A stretch of 64,000 bases of DNA. Origin: Microlunatus antarcticus (GTDB lineage Bacteria; Actinomycetota; Actinomycetes; Propionibacteriales; Propionibacteriaceae). Positions 34,583-44,940 of this stretch are shown in pieces. Made by a program: the position numbers and the translations under genes. Where the stretch lies: positions 248,001 to 312,000 of the forward strand of contig NZ_JACHZG010000001.1 of the NCBI RefSeq assembly GCF_014193425.1. Reading direction: 5' to 3'. The notes under the pieces are model-generated. The model did no database searches. It was not told the DNA's origin and saw nothing but the letters and a program-made list of their open reading frames with translations. Position 1 is the stretch's first letter. Every line of letters begins with the position of its first letter.

Positions 34583-34633
34583 GCGGTACCTGTTCCCGGG
34601 CGGGCGCGCTCTCAGGCCGGGAACAGGTACCGC
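34583..34633. repeat. 17-bp perfect inverted repeat upstream of DUF559 copy A
   Basis: GCGGTACCTGTTCCCGG (34583-34599) and its exact complement (34617-34633) surround a 17-nt spacer. The element lies between the sulfotransferase stop and the DUF559 start, both on the reverse strand. It could terminate the sulfotransferase message or bind a dimeric protein. The rest of 34478-34687 shows no gene. Confidence 0.75.
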
Positions 34634-34687
34634 TCAGGCGTCGGGCGTACCGCTCGCTCGAGCGAGGGGACGAGCGCGTGCCAGGGG

Positions 34688-35659
34688 TCAGGACGTGGGA
34701 GTGACCCGCTCGGTGAACGAGCCGCGGCCCTCGACGGAGCGCCAGTCGTCGAACGAGCGGCCGAGGACGTCCTCGAGCACGGCGATGTCGTCGGTGCAGC
34801 CCTCGAGCAGCTCGCCGCGCTGCTCGGGGGTCAGCTTGGGGCGCCGGTCCGGTCCGCCGAGCTGGAGGGCCCGGGTGAGGGGCTCGCTCGCGCGGCGCCA
34901 GACCTGCGGGGGTGCGTACGCCCCGGCGGCCGCACCCAGCCGGATGACCCGGCTCAGGGCCTCGGTCCGGAGACCGGGCCGGACGAACCCGCGCGAGTTG
35001 TCGGGCGGGACGGTGCCGACGAGCCCCTCCTCGATCCCCAGGAACCGGGCCACGAGGTCGAGGGTCTCGACGGGGGCGCTGACCAGCTGGAAGTAGCGCA
35101 GCACGAGCACCCGCTCGCGGTCGACGTGGGTGAAGAGGTCGGCCAGCTGCTCGCCGTAGCGCCCCATCCGGCGGTAGTGCCAGAACGGCGCCCACCCGGC
35201 CCGGACCCGCTCGTCCTCGAGGCGGCAGGCGGTGACGAAGTCGGCCTCCGGCTCCAGCCCGTCGACGTAGAGGTGCATCCAGTTCGAGTACGCCCGGTCG
35301 ACGGGGTCGCGCACGATCACGACGAGCTTCGCGTCCGGCAGCTCCTCGGCGATCCGCCGCCGCGCCGAGCGCAGGTAGAGGTAGAAGGGCGTGCTCTCCA
35401 GCCGTACGGCGTCCGCGGGAGCCGGCTCGAACAGTTCGGCGTAGTCGTCGGCCCGCCAGACCCATTCCTGCTGGCTGTGCGCGTCGCCCGGCCCGACGTA
35501 CGCCGGCGGTGGCGCGTCGGTGCACATGTAGTACTTCGGTTCCTTGACCGCCGACGCGTACACCTGCGGGTGCCGCGCGAGGGCGGCGTGCAGCGCGCTG
35601 GTCCCGGCCTTCGGCGCGCCGATGATCAGCGCGTCGGGCCTCGATTCCCTAGTGGGCAT
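34688..35659 (-). CDS. PAPS-dependent sulfotransferase
   Basis: A 323-residue sulfotransferase. IIGAPKAGTSALHAALARHP is the 5'-phosphosulfate loop, KEPKYY the conserved block after it, and VVIVRDPVDRAYSNWMH the 3'-phosphate-binding motif. RYFQLVSAPVETLDLVARFLGI is the C-terminal family block. It transfers sulfate from PAPS to a hydroxyl of a glycan, lipid or small molecule in the cytoplasm. Modification of the surface glycan made by the locus at 1-20 kb is an attractive but unproven idea, since about 14 kb separate them. ATG 35659 has TACTAT 6 nt upstream. Confidence 0.88.
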   Translation of the reverse strand: MPTRESRPDALIIGAPKAGTSALHAALARHPQVYASAVKEPKYYMCTDAPPPAYVGPGDAHSQQEWVWRADDYAELFEPAPADAVRLESTPFYLYLRSARRRIAEELPDAKLVVIVRDPVDRAYSNWMHLYVDGLEPEADFVTACRLEDERVRAGWAPFWHYRRMGRYGEQLADLFTHVDRERVLVLRYFQLVSAPVETLDLVARFLGIEEGLVGTVPPDNSRGFVRPGLRTEALSRVIRLGAAAGAYAPPQVWRRASEPLTRALQLGGPDRRPKLTPEQRGELLEGCTDDIAVLEDVLGRSFDDWRSVEGRGSFTERVTPTS

Positions 35660-35665
35660 GCCGGG

Positions 35666-35671
35666 ATAGTA
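35666..35671 (-). promoter_or_regulatory. -10 box TACTAT for the sulfotransferase gene
   Basis: On the reverse strand TACTAT is followed by six bases and the ATG at 35659, a leaderless arrangement with a near-consensus -10. Confidence 0.6.
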
Positions 35672-35757
35672 GCGAGGCCGAGGGGGACGAGATCCGTGCG
35701 CTCAGGACCTGGGAGCGCACGGACCGACCATCCGTGGGAGAAAGGCGCAGGCGTCGA

Positions 35758-36309
35758 TCAGTGCCCGGAGGCCCCGAGCGCGAAGCTCGTGCCCTCGGCG
35801 CGCTGGAAGCTCGCGTGGATCTCCTTCTCGGCCTCGTCCACGCCGGTCCACGTGGCGCCCTCGACGGACTTGCCGGGCTCGAGGTCCTTGTAGACGGTGA
35901 AGAAGTGCTCGATCTCGAGCAGCAGGTACTCGCGCACGTCGGTGATGTCGCGCAGGTGGTCGCGGCGGTGGTCCGAGGCCGGCACGCAGAGCACCTTGTC
36001 GTCACCGCCCGCCTCGTCCGTCATCCGGAACATGGCGATCGCGCGGCACTTGATCAGGCAGCCGGGGAACGTCGGCTCGGACACCATCACGAGCGCGTCG
36101 AGGGGGTCGCCGTCCTGGCCGAGCGTGCCCTCGATGAAGCCGTAGTCAGCCGGGTAGGCCGTCGAGGTGAAGAGGGTCCGGTCGAGCCGGATGCGCCCGG
36201 TCTCGTGGTCGACCTCGTACTTGTTCTTGTTCCCCTTGGGGATCTCGACCGTGACGTCGAACGTCAGGCCGCTGAGCTCGCGTACCTTCTCAGCGTTGGG
36301 TGCAGTCAT
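35758..36309 (-). CDS. ppa: Inorganic pyrophosphatase
   Basis: A 183-residue family I pyrophosphatase that hydrolyses PPi to phosphate and drives biosynthetic reactions. [20 protein letters not shown] is the substrate-binding start, [20 protein letters not shown] contains the metal-binding Asp cluster, and a C-terminal [15 protein letters not shown] follows. ATG 36309 has a strong AGGAGGT ribosome site four bases upstream, unlike most genes here, which suggests high expression. It is divergent from dacB, as is usual in this block. Confidence 0.96.
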   Translation of the reverse strand: MTAPNAEKVRELSGLTFDVTVEIPKGNKNKYEVDHETGRIRLDRTLFTSTAYPADYGFIEGTLGQDGDPLDALVMVSEPTFPGCLIKCRAIAMFRMTDEAGGDDKVLCVPASDHRRDHLRDITDVREYLLLEIEHFFTVYKDLEPGKSVEGATWTGVDEAEKEIHASFQRAEGTSFALGASGH

Positions 36310-36313
36310 GCCG

Positions 36314-36320
36314 ACCTCCT
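36314..36320 (-). promoter_or_regulatory. Strong Shine-Dalgarno AGGAGGT of ppa
   Basis: A full match to the anti-Shine-Dalgarno sequence, four nt before the ATG. It settles the start at 36309 over the in-frame ATG ten codons upstream. Confidence 0.75.
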
Positions 36321-36422
36321 TAGACTGGCCGGGCGGCACGACGCGCCGGCACCGGTGATGCCGCCCGGGGGTGCGGACGAGGCAGGCCAGACTCTAGCGT
36401 CCACGGAGGGAGTGCGACACCG

Positions 36423-37931
36423 ATGGACCTCAAGCGGATCGTCGTGGCCGTCGTCGCGCTGCTGGTGGTGGCGGGCCTGGTGCTCGGCGCGGTCAGCGGC
36501 ATCTTCGCCTCGGTGGCCCGCCAGGGTCTGGAGGCGGCCGGGCTCGAGACGCCCCGCGCGCCCAGCACCCTCCCCGCCAGCGCGCTCGACCCGTCCGCGA
36601 GCGGTACGGCGGGGGCGACCAGCCCGGCCGCGTCCGCAGCCCCCTCGACCACAGCCCCCTCGACTGCAGCCCCCTCGACCGCGGGTCCGGACGGCGCCGT
36701 CGCGCTGCCGGCCCCCGTCCTGGCCGGGACCGAGGGCCAGGGCACGGTGTCCGGCGCCGCGCTCTCCGACCGCATCCGCGGGGTGAAGGTCAAGGACTCG
36801 GGCGGCTACTCCGGCGAGGTCCGGGACATGCGGACGGGCGCGGTCGTCTTCAGCCACCGCGCCGGCAGCGGGGCCATCCCCGCCTCGACCACCAAGCTCG
36901 TCACCGCCGCCGCGGCCCTCGACCTGCTGGGCGCCGAGCACCGCTTCACCACCTCGGTGGTGGCCGCGGGCAAGGGCCGGGTCGTCCTCGTGGGCGGCGG
37001 GGACCCGTACCTGCTGGAGAAGGGGTCGAGCGACCAGCCGACCCGTGCGTCGCTGAGCACCCTGGCCCGCCGGACCGCCACCGCCCTCAAGGCCGACGGC
37101 GTGCGCAAGGTGTCCCTCGGCTACGACGCGTCCCTGTTCTCGGGGCCGGCCTGGAACCCGACCTGGCCGGGCTCGTACGGCGACGTCGCGTCGCGCGTCT
37201 CGGCGCTCTGGGTCAACGAGGGCCGGACGACGCCGGGCGGCGGCGTGCTCGGGCCGCGCGAGGGCGACCCGGCGAAGGACGCCGCGAAGGCCTTCGCCTC
37301 CCAGCTGGAGAAGCAGGGGATCGACGTCGGTGGCGTCAGCACCGCCAGGGCGGGCAAGGACGCGACCCGCCTCGCGGCCGTCTCCTCGATGACCCTCGAA
37401 CGGATCGTCGAGCACGTCCTCATGACCAGCGACAACGACGGCGCCGAGGTGCTGCTGCGCCAGGCCGGGGTCGCCGGGGGCCGCAAGGGCTCGTTCGCCG
37501 ACGGGACCGCGGTGGTCGCGGCGCGGCTGAAGGACCTGGGGGCGTGGACGTCGGGCACGCGGCTGGTCGACGGCAGCGGGCTGTCCCGCAGCACGCGGAT
37601 CCCGGCCGCGACCCTGACGAAGCTCCTGCGGGTGGCCGGCGAGGAGAGCCACCCCCAGCTGAGGCCGCTGATCACCGGGCTGCCGGTCGCCGGCGTCGAG
37701 GGCAGTCTCGCGACCCGGTTCGGCGACGACGAGAGCCTCGCCGGGCGCGGTGTCGTCCGCGGCAAGACGGGGACCCTGAGCAAGGTGCACGGCCTCGCCG
37801 GGACCATCACCACCCGCGACGGGTCGGTGCTGGCGTACGCGTTCCTGGTCAACGACCCCAAGAACGACTACAACGCCACGGTCTGGCTGCAGCGCGTCAC
37901 GGCGGCGATCAGCACCTGCGGCTGCCGCTGA
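36423..37931 (+). CDS. dacB: D-alanyl-D-alanine carboxypeptidase/endopeptidase (PBP4 type)
   Basis: A 502-residue class C penicillin-binding protein. Residues 7-30 are an uncleaved membrane anchor or signal; then comes an Ala/Ser/Thr/Pro linker of about 60 residues that includes three 5-residue repeats. The catalytic motifs are present in order: S-x-x-K in PASTTKLVT, S-D-N in MTSDNDGAE and K-T-G in VRGKTGTLS. A domain insertion lies between the first two, as in E. coli PBP4. It trims or cleaves peptidoglycan peptides outside the membrane. The gene precedes the DUF2342 and tilS genes in the conserved order. Confidence 0.93.
   Translation: MDLKRIVVAVVALLVVAGLVLGAVSGIFASVARQGLEAAGLETPRAPSTLPASALDPSASGTAGATSPAASAAPSTTAPSTAAPSTAGPDGAVALPAPVLAGTEGQGTVSGAALSDRIRGVKVKDSGGYSGEVRDMRTGAVVFSHRAGSGAIPASTTKLVTAAAALDLLGAEHRFTTSVVAAGKGRVVLVGGGDPYLLEKGSSDQPTRASLSTLARRTATALKADGVRKVSLGYDASLFSGPAWNPTWPGSYGDVASRVSALWVNEGRTTPGGGVLGPREGDPAKDAAKAFASQLEKQGIDVGGVSTARAGKDATRLAAVSSMTLERIVEHVLMTSDNDGAEVLLRQAGVAGGRKGSFADGTAVVAARLKDLGAWTSGTRLVDGSGLSRSTRIPAATLTKLLRVAGEESHPQLRPLITGLPVAGVEGSLATRFGDDESLAGRGVVRGKTGTLSKVHGLAGTITTRDGSVLAYAFLVNDPKNDYNATVWLQRVTAAISTCGCR
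36636..36680 (+). repeat. Three 15-bp in-frame repeats in dacB
   Basis: Three consecutive units of the form RCAGCCCCCTCGACY encode repeated A/T-A-P-S-T in the wall-spanning linker. Such repeats change copy number by slippage without affecting the frame. Confidence 0.7.
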
Positions 37932-37971
37932 GCGGTCGGCGGCCCGAGGCCCGGCCGGCCCGTCACGGAAC

Positions 37972-37977
37972 TACGCT
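37972..37977 (+). promoter_or_regulatory. -10 box TACGCT for the metalloprotease gene
   Basis: This hexamer ends 6 nt before the ATG at 37984, which indicates a leaderless transcript independent of dacB. Confidence 0.55.
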
Positions 37978-37983
37978 CGGGTC

Positions 37984-39069
37984 ATGTCAGCCGAAGCGCC
38001 GCCCATGGTCGACTGGGCGCTCGCCCGCAGCACCGCCACGCGCCTGGTGAAGCCGGGCCCGGCGATCTCCGCGGACGGCGCCCTCGCCACGGTGGCCGAG
38101 CTCAGGGACGCGGCGTCGCGGGCCGAGCGCTACGTCACCGAGGTGACCGGGCTGGACGCCAGCTCGGGCCATGCGCCGGTGCTGGTCGTGGACCGCGCGG
38201 GCTGGATCCAGGCCAACCTGGACGCGTTCCGGATGCTGCTGACCCCCCTGACCGACCTGGCAGCCGACAAGCTGACGTCCAGCCCGCGCGCGGTGAGCCT
38301 CGGCTCGCGGGTCACCGGGGCCGAGGTGGGCGTCCTGCTGAGCTATCTAGCGCCCAAGGTCCTCGGGCAGTTCGACCCCTTCTGGACCGGACCGGACGGC
38401 GCCCAGGGGCGGCTCCTGCTGGTCGCGCCGAACGTCGTGGAGATCGAGCGGGTGCTGCGCGTGCCGGCCAGCGACTTCCGGCTCTGGGTGTGCCTGCACG
38501 AGGAGACCCACCGCGTGCAGTTCACGGCGGTGCCGTGGCTGCGCGACCACCTGCTCGGCCTCATCGGCCGGCTGATCGCCACCGCCGACCTCGACAACGG
38601 CGTCCTCGGCCAGGTCGTGCGCGAGGCCGTCCGCCGGATCGCCGAGGGCGTCCGGACGGGCGAGGAGCTGTCGGTCGTCGACCTCGTGCAGACCCCGGCG
38701 CAGCGGGTGATCGTGGACGAGATCACCGCCGTGATGTCGCTGCTCGAGGGTCACGCCGACGTCGTGATGGACAGCGTCGGGCCCGAGGTCGTCCCGAGCG
38801 TCGCGCAGATCCGGGCGAAGTTCGACGTCCGGCGCCAGGGCCAGGGGCCCGACAAGATCATCCGGCGGCTGCTCGGCCTCGACGCCAAGATGCGGCAGTA
38901 CCGCGACGGCGCCGCCTTCTGCCGCCACGTCCTCGACGAGGTCGGGATGGACGGGCTCAACCGGGTGTGGACCTCCCCGGACACGCTGCCCAGCCGGGCC
39001 GAGATCGCCAACCCGCAGCTCTGGGTGATCCGCAACCACCCCGAGCCCGCGACCCCGCCCGCCGGCTGA
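37984..39069 (+). CDS. Zinc-dependent metalloprotease-like protein (DUF2342 family)
   Basis: A 361-residue protein of the actinobacterial family often labelled coenzyme-F420-associated or putative hydrolase. The zinc motif H-E-E-T-H lies in VCLHEETHRVQFTAVPWL, with a downstream acidic helix (LLEGHADVVMDSVGPE) that may give the third ligand. There is no signal peptide or membrane helix, so it is cytoplasmic. The family nearly always lies between dacB and tilS. Its physiological substrate is not established, and no F420 genes are present in this window. Confidence 0.85.
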   Translation: MSAEAPPMVDWALARSTATRLVKPGPAISADGALATVAELRDAASRAERYVTEVTGLDASSGHAPVLVVDRAGWIQANLDAFRMLLTPLTDLAADKLTSSPRAVSLGSRVTGAEVGVLLSYLAPKVLGQFDPFWTGPDGAQGRLLLVAPNVVEIERVLRVPASDFRLWVCLHEETHRVQFTAVPWLRDHLLGLIGRLIATADLDNGVLGQVVREAVRRIAEGVRTGEELSVVDLVQTPAQRVIVDEITAVMSLLEGHADVVMDSVGPEVVPSVAQIRAKFDVRRQGQGPDKIIRRLLGLDAKMRQYRDGAAFCRHVLDEVGMDGLNRVWTSPDTLPSRAEIANPQLWVIRNHPEPATPPAG

Positions 39070-39089
39070 CCGTCGACCGAGCTCACGCG

Positions 39090-40049
39090 TTGTCCCGGCG
39101 GGCCCTCGGTCCGGCGACCCTGGCTGTCGTCCAGGCGGTCGCGGCCGCGCTCGAGCCGGCGGACACCTCCCTGCTGGTCGCCTGCTCCGGCGGGCCGGAC
39201 TCGCTCGCCCTGGCGGCGGGCGTGGCCCACGTCGCGCGGGCGTCGGGACGGGCGTACGCGGCGGTGGTCGTCGACCACGGGCTGCAGGAGGGTTCCGCGG
39301 AGGTGGCCGACGCGGCGCGGGTCGCGTTGACCGGGCTCGGGTACGAGGACGTGACGGTGGTGCGCGGCGAGGTCGCCCGCACCTACGGCGCCGGTCCGGA
39401 GGCCGCCGCTCGGGAGGTCCGGTACGCGGCTCTGCGGTCGGAGTGCGAGGACCGCGGCGCCACGCTGCTGCTCGGCCACACCCGCGACGACCAGGCCGAG
39501 ACGGTGCTGCTGGGGCTGGCCCGGGGCTCGGGGGCGCGCTCGCTGGCCGGCATGGCCGTCCGCGGTGACGGGCGGCTCCGGCCCCTGCTCGGGCTGCCGC
39601 GCGCGACCACCGTCGCGTGCTGCGACGAGCTCGGGCTGGCGCCGTGGTCCGACCCGCACAACGCCGACCCCGCGTACGCCCGCGTCCGCGTCCGCTCGAC
39701 GGTGCTGCCGGTCCTCGAGGCCGAGCTGGGCCCGGGCGTGGCGGCCGCGCTGGCCCGTTCCGCTGAGCTGCTGCGCGCCGACGCGGACCTGCTCGACCGG
39801 CTCGCGGCCGACGCCAGGTCCGGGGCCGAGCGCGAGGGCGGCCTGGCCTGCGCGCACCTGGCCACCCTGCCCACCGCGCTGCGCACCCGGGTCCTGCGCG
39901 ACTGGCTCCGCACCCTCGGCGCCCACGACCTGACCGCCGACCACCTCGCCGCGGTCGACGCCCTGGTCACGGACTGGCACGGCCAGGGCCCGGCCCACCT
40001 GCCCGGCCTCCGCGTGGGGCGTACGGACGGCCTCCTCCGCGCACTCTGA
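39090..40049 (+). CDS. tilS: tRNA(Ile)-lysidine synthase
   Basis: A 319-residue ATP-dependent enzyme that converts C34 of the CAU-anticodon tRNA-Ile to lysidine, so that it reads AUA. The P-loop SGGPDS is at residues 33-38, VVVDHGLQEGS follows, LLLGHTRDDQAETVLLGLARGSG is the second signature, and PLLGLPRATT the third. It is shorter than the E. coli enzyme (about 430), which is normal for actinobacterial TilS lacking the C-terminal domain. The TTG at 39090 is the only plausible start before the conserved region. It is normally followed by hpt; here two genes intervene. Confidence 0.92.
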   Translation: MSRRALGPATLAVVQAVAAALEPADTSLLVACSGGPDSLALAAGVAHVARASGRAYAAVVVDHGLQEGSAEVADAARVALTGLGYEDVTVVRGEVARTYGAGPEAAAREVRYAALRSECEDRGATLLLGHTRDDQAETVLLGLARGSGARSLAGMAVRGDGRLRPLLGLPRATTVACCDELGLAPWSDPHNADPAYARVRVRSTVLPVLEAELGPGVAAALARSAELLRADADLLDRLAADARSGAEREGGLACAHLATLPTALRTRVLRDWLRTLGAHDLTADHLAAVDALVTDWHGQGPAHLPGLRVGRTDGLLRAL

Positions 40050-40062
40050 ACCCCTGCGGCGT

Positions 40063-40090
40063 CCTTGCGCCCGCAGGAACGGGCGCAAGG
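40063..40090. repeat. 28-bp hairpin repeat, copy 1 (after tilS)
   Basis: CCTTGCGCCCG, loop CAGGAA, CGGGCGCAAGG: an 11-bp perfect stem beginning 13 nt after the tilS stop codon. An identical copy at 41111-41138 follows the DUF559 gene at the same distance from its stop. It could act as a terminator for tilS. Confidence 0.85.
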
Positions 40091-40179
40091 TGACTGAGCG
40101 GGCGCAACGTCGCCGAGCTGTCCACAGATGTCATCGCGCTCGGGCTCGAGCGGCGCAGGGCGTGATCGGCTTGCTGCTC

Positions 40180-41097
40180 ATGGGGGGCATCCAGACGACG
40201 GCCGACCTGCGCTCGCAGGGAATGGGCAGCGCCGAGCGCGCCAGGAAGGTGAGGAGCGGGGAGCTGCTCCACCTGCGGCGCGGGGCCTACGTCGAGCCGG
40301 ACGCGGTCGCGGATGCGGTCGCGCGGCACCGCGCGATGGTGCACGCCACGGTTCCGTTGCTCGCCGACGGAGCCGTCGTCAGTCATGCGTCGGCCGCCGT
40401 CCTCCACGGTCTCCCGCTGCTCGACCCGCCACCGCCGCGGGTCCAGGTGACGCGCGGGGACGCACGTGCCGGGAAGAATCGCGGGGGCGTCCACCTGCAC
40501 GCCGCCGGCCTGGGCGAGGGTGACGTCGTCCTCCTCGACGGGATCGCGACGACGGCCCTCGCCCGTACGGTCGTGGACCTCGCACGGAGCAGCCGTCCGG
40601 AGAGCGCGGTGGTGACTGGAGACGCCGCCCTGGCCCGTCTCCGGAGCCGGGACGAGCTCGATCGTGCGCTCGAGAGGTCGGCCCGACGTCCGGGTGTCGG
40701 ACGAGCGCGCCACGCGGTGGGGCTGATGGACGGGCGGGCGGAGAGCGCGGGCGAGAGCCTGAGCCGCTTACTGATCCGCGATATCCGCCTGCCTGAGGGC
40801 GACCCCGAGCCGCAGCTGGAGGTCAGGGACGAGCACGGATCCGTCATCGCCCGCTGCGACTTCGGCTGGGCCGGCCCGAGGGTCGTCGCCGAGTTCGACG
40901 GCAAGATCAAGTACGGGCGGAGGCTGGCTCCGGGAGGGCGGCCGGAGCGGGCAGTGTTCGACGAGAAGGTGCGCGAGGACCTGCTGCGCGACCTGGGCTG
41001 GGAGGTCGTGCGCTGGATCTGGGCCGACCTACGACGACCGGACGTGATCGCCGAGCGCCTTCGGAGGGCCTTCGCCCGAGCAGCGGCGCGACGTTGA
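40180..41097 (+). CDS. DUF559 / AbiEi-like nuclease-fold protein (copy B)
   Basis: A 305-residue relative of the protein at 33476. The N-terminal region has an AbiEi-like start (IQTTADLRSQGMGSAERARKV, then GAYVEP) and the central TALARTVVDLARSS and SAGESLSRLLI blocks. The C-terminal PD-(D/E)XK-like fold shows CDFGW (Asp227), VVAEFDGKIKYG (Glu238, Lys242) and WEVVRWIWADL. A nuclease fold is clear but its biological role is unknown. The gene lies between identical 28-bp hairpins and interrupts the usual tilS-hpt order. GTG 40162 is an alternative start; there is no clear ribosome site. Confidence 0.72.
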   Translation: MGGIQTTADLRSQGMGSAERARKVRSGELLHLRRGAYVEPDAVADAVARHRAMVHATVPLLADGAVVSHASAAVLHGLPLLDPPPPRVQVTRGDARAGKNRGGVHLHAAGLGEGDVVLLDGIATTALARTVVDLARSSRPESAVVTGDAALARLRSRDELDRALERSARRPGVGRARHAVGLMDGRAESAGESLSRLLIRDIRLPEGDPEPQLEVRDEHGSVIARCDFGWAGPRVVAEFDGKIKYGRRLAPGGRPERAVFDEKVREDLLRDLGWEVVRWIWADLRRPDVIAERLRRAFARAAARR

Positions 41098-41110
41098 ACC
41101 CCGCCGGCCT

Positions 41111-41138
41111 CCTTGCGCCCGCAGGAACGGGCGCAAGG
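41111..41138. repeat. 28-bp hairpin repeat, copy 2 (after DUF559 gene)
   Basis: Identical to the copy at 40063-40090 and likewise placed 13 nt after a TGA stop. The two repeats remain similar for about 65 bp counted from the stop codons. It also separates the convergent DUF559 and SDR genes and could terminate both. Confidence 0.85.
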
Positions 41139-41173
41139 TGGCTGGCGGGGCGCAGAGTCGTACGAGAGAGGCC

Positions 41174-41944
41174 TCAGACCGCGGAGTAGCCCCCGTCGGC
41201 GACGAGGATCGAGCCGGTGATGAAGCTCGAGGCGTCGCTGGCCAGGAACACCACGCTCGGGGCGATCTCCTCGGGCAGGGCGGCGCGCTGCTGGGGCGCG
41301 TCCTCGATCCAGTGGCGGTAGAACTGCGGGTCGTCGACCGGCGCCATGGCCGTCTTCACGTAGCCGGGGGCGACCGCGTTGACGCGGATGCCGTATGGAG
41401 CCCACTCCACGGCGAGGGACTTCGTCAGGTGGTGGACGGCGGCCTTCGACGCGTTGTACGCGGGCTGCCACTGCGGGCGGTTGACGATCAGCCCCGACAT
41501 GCTGCCGATGTTGACGATCGAGCCCGCGCCCTGCTCGCGCATCAGCGCGCCGACGGACAGCGAGCACTTCCACAGGGCGCGGACGTTGAGGTCGAAGACG
41601 TCGGCCCACTGGCTGTCGGTCACCTCGAACGAGGGCGCGTGGTAGCAGGTGCCGGCGTTGTTCACGAGGATGTCGATGCGTCCGCCGAAGGCGTCGCGCG
41701 CCTGCTCGGTCATCGACGTGACCTGGTCGTCGTCGGTGATGTCGGCGGCGATCGTGACGAGCTCGATCCCGGCCTCGGCGGCCTCCGCGGCCGCGGCCTC
41801 GTTGGCCTCGGTGCGGCGTCCGGAGATCGCCACCCGGGCACCGGCCCGGGCCAGGCCCAGCGCGAAGGCCTGGCCGAGGCCCTGGTTGCCGCCGGTGACG
41901 AGGGCGGTCCGCCCGGTCAGGTCGAAGGGGTTGTCCGTGCTCAC
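41174..41944 (-). CDS. Short-chain dehydrogenase/reductase
   Basis: A 256-residue classical SDR. TGGNQGLG is the NAD(P)-binding loop, VNNAG the structural motif, the catalytic Ser lies in NIGSMSG and the Tyr-Lys pair in YNASK; VAPGYVKT and FITGSILVADGGY complete the fold. It resembles sugar/polyol and 3-oxoacyl reductase SDRs; the substrate cannot be assigned. GTG 41944 begins the family-like leader. It is transcribed against both tilS and hpt, so it is a probable later arrival in this otherwise co-linear block. Confidence 0.85.
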   Translation of the reverse strand: MSTDNPFDLTGRTALVTGGNQGLGQAFALGLARAGARVAISGRRTEANEAAAAEAAEAGIELVTIAADITDDDQVTSMTEQARDAFGGRIDILVNNAGTCYHAPSFEVTDSQWADVFDLNVRALWKCSLSVGALMREQGAGSIVNIGSMSGLIVNRPQWQPAYNASKAAVHHLTKSLAVEWAPYGIRVNAVAPGYVKTAMAPVDDPQFYRHWIEDAPQQRAALPEEIAPSVVFLASDASSFITGSILVADGGYSAV

Positions 41945-42065
41945 GTGGTGGCTCCTCGGTCGGGCGTCGCTGGTCCGCGGCCGCGCCGGTGACCCGGGGC
42001 GGCGGCAGGACCCCAGGATGTCCTGCCCGCCCGGCTCCTGGTGCCGGGGCCCGGCGGACCTGTGG

Positions 42066-42071
42066 CAGTCT
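42066..42071 (+). promoter_or_regulatory. Possible -10 box CAGTCT for hpt
   Basis: This weak hexamer lies exactly 6 nt before GTG 42078, the spacing seen at the clear leaderless genes in this window. Confidence 0.35.
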
Positions 42072-42077
42072 GAGCGC

Positions 42078-42629
42078 GTGGACGTCTCGGCCCTCGGCAA
42101 CGACCTGTCCCGCGTGCTGTACACCCCCGAGGAGGTGCAGGACCGGATCGCCGCTCTGGCGGCCCAGGTCGACGAGGACTACGCCGGCAAGGACGTCCTG
42201 CTCGTCGGGGTCCTGAACGGCGCGGTGATGATCATGGCCGACCTCTCGCGGGCGCTGTCGATCCACTGCCGGATGGACTGGATGGCCATCTCCTCGTACG
42301 GCTCGGGCACCAAGTCGTCGGGCGTCGTGCGGATCCTCAAGGACCTCAGCACCGACATCGCCGGGATGCACGTCCTGGTGGTCGAGGACATCGTGGACAC
42401 CGGCCTGACCCTGTCGTACCTGATCAGCAACCTGCGCTCCCGCAACCCGGCGAGCCTCGAGGTCCTGACTGCGTTCCGCAAGCCGGAGGCGCTCAAGATG
42501 CCCGTCGAGGTGCGCTACGTCGGCTTCGACATCCCCAGCGAGTTCGTCGTCGGCTACGGCCTCGACTACGACCAGCGCTACCGGAACCTCACCGGCGTGG
42601 CGACCCTCGCGCCGCACGTCTACAGCTGA
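42078..42629 (+). CDS. hpt: Hypoxanthine phosphoribosyltransferase
   Basis: A 183-residue purine salvage enzyme that makes IMP and GMP from hypoxanthine or guanine and [24 protein letters not shown] is the first block, YGSGTKSSG the flexible loop, and [14 protein letters not shown] the PRPP-binding signature with the Glu-Asp pair; [15 protein letters not shown] is the C-terminal purine-site block. It precedes ftsH, the usual actinobacterial order. GTG 42078 gives the standard family length. Confidence 0.95.
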   Translation: MDVSALGNDLSRVLYTPEEVQDRIAALAAQVDEDYAGKDVLLVGVLNGAVMIMADLSRALSIHCRMDWMAISSYGSGTKSSGVVRILKDLSTDIAGMHVLVVEDIVDTGLTLSYLISNLRSRNPASLEVLTAFRKPEALKMPVEVRYVGFDIPSEFVVGYGLDYDQRYRNLTGVATLAPHVYS

Positions 42630-42767
42630 CGCACGGCTGACACCGGCGCGCCCGGGCTCCGACCGGGGCCGCATACGGGGCTCTGCACTTTGCCCGGCAC
42701 CGGTAGCCTGGCGCCTTGAGGGCACGCCGTTCCTTCGGGCGTGCTGCTCCCGACTCTCAAGGCAGGT

Positions 42768-44897
<2,130 letters not shown>

Positions 44898-44940
44898 GGG
44901 CGCTGCCCACCGCCCCACCTCGCTCGGCGAGGATGGGGTG

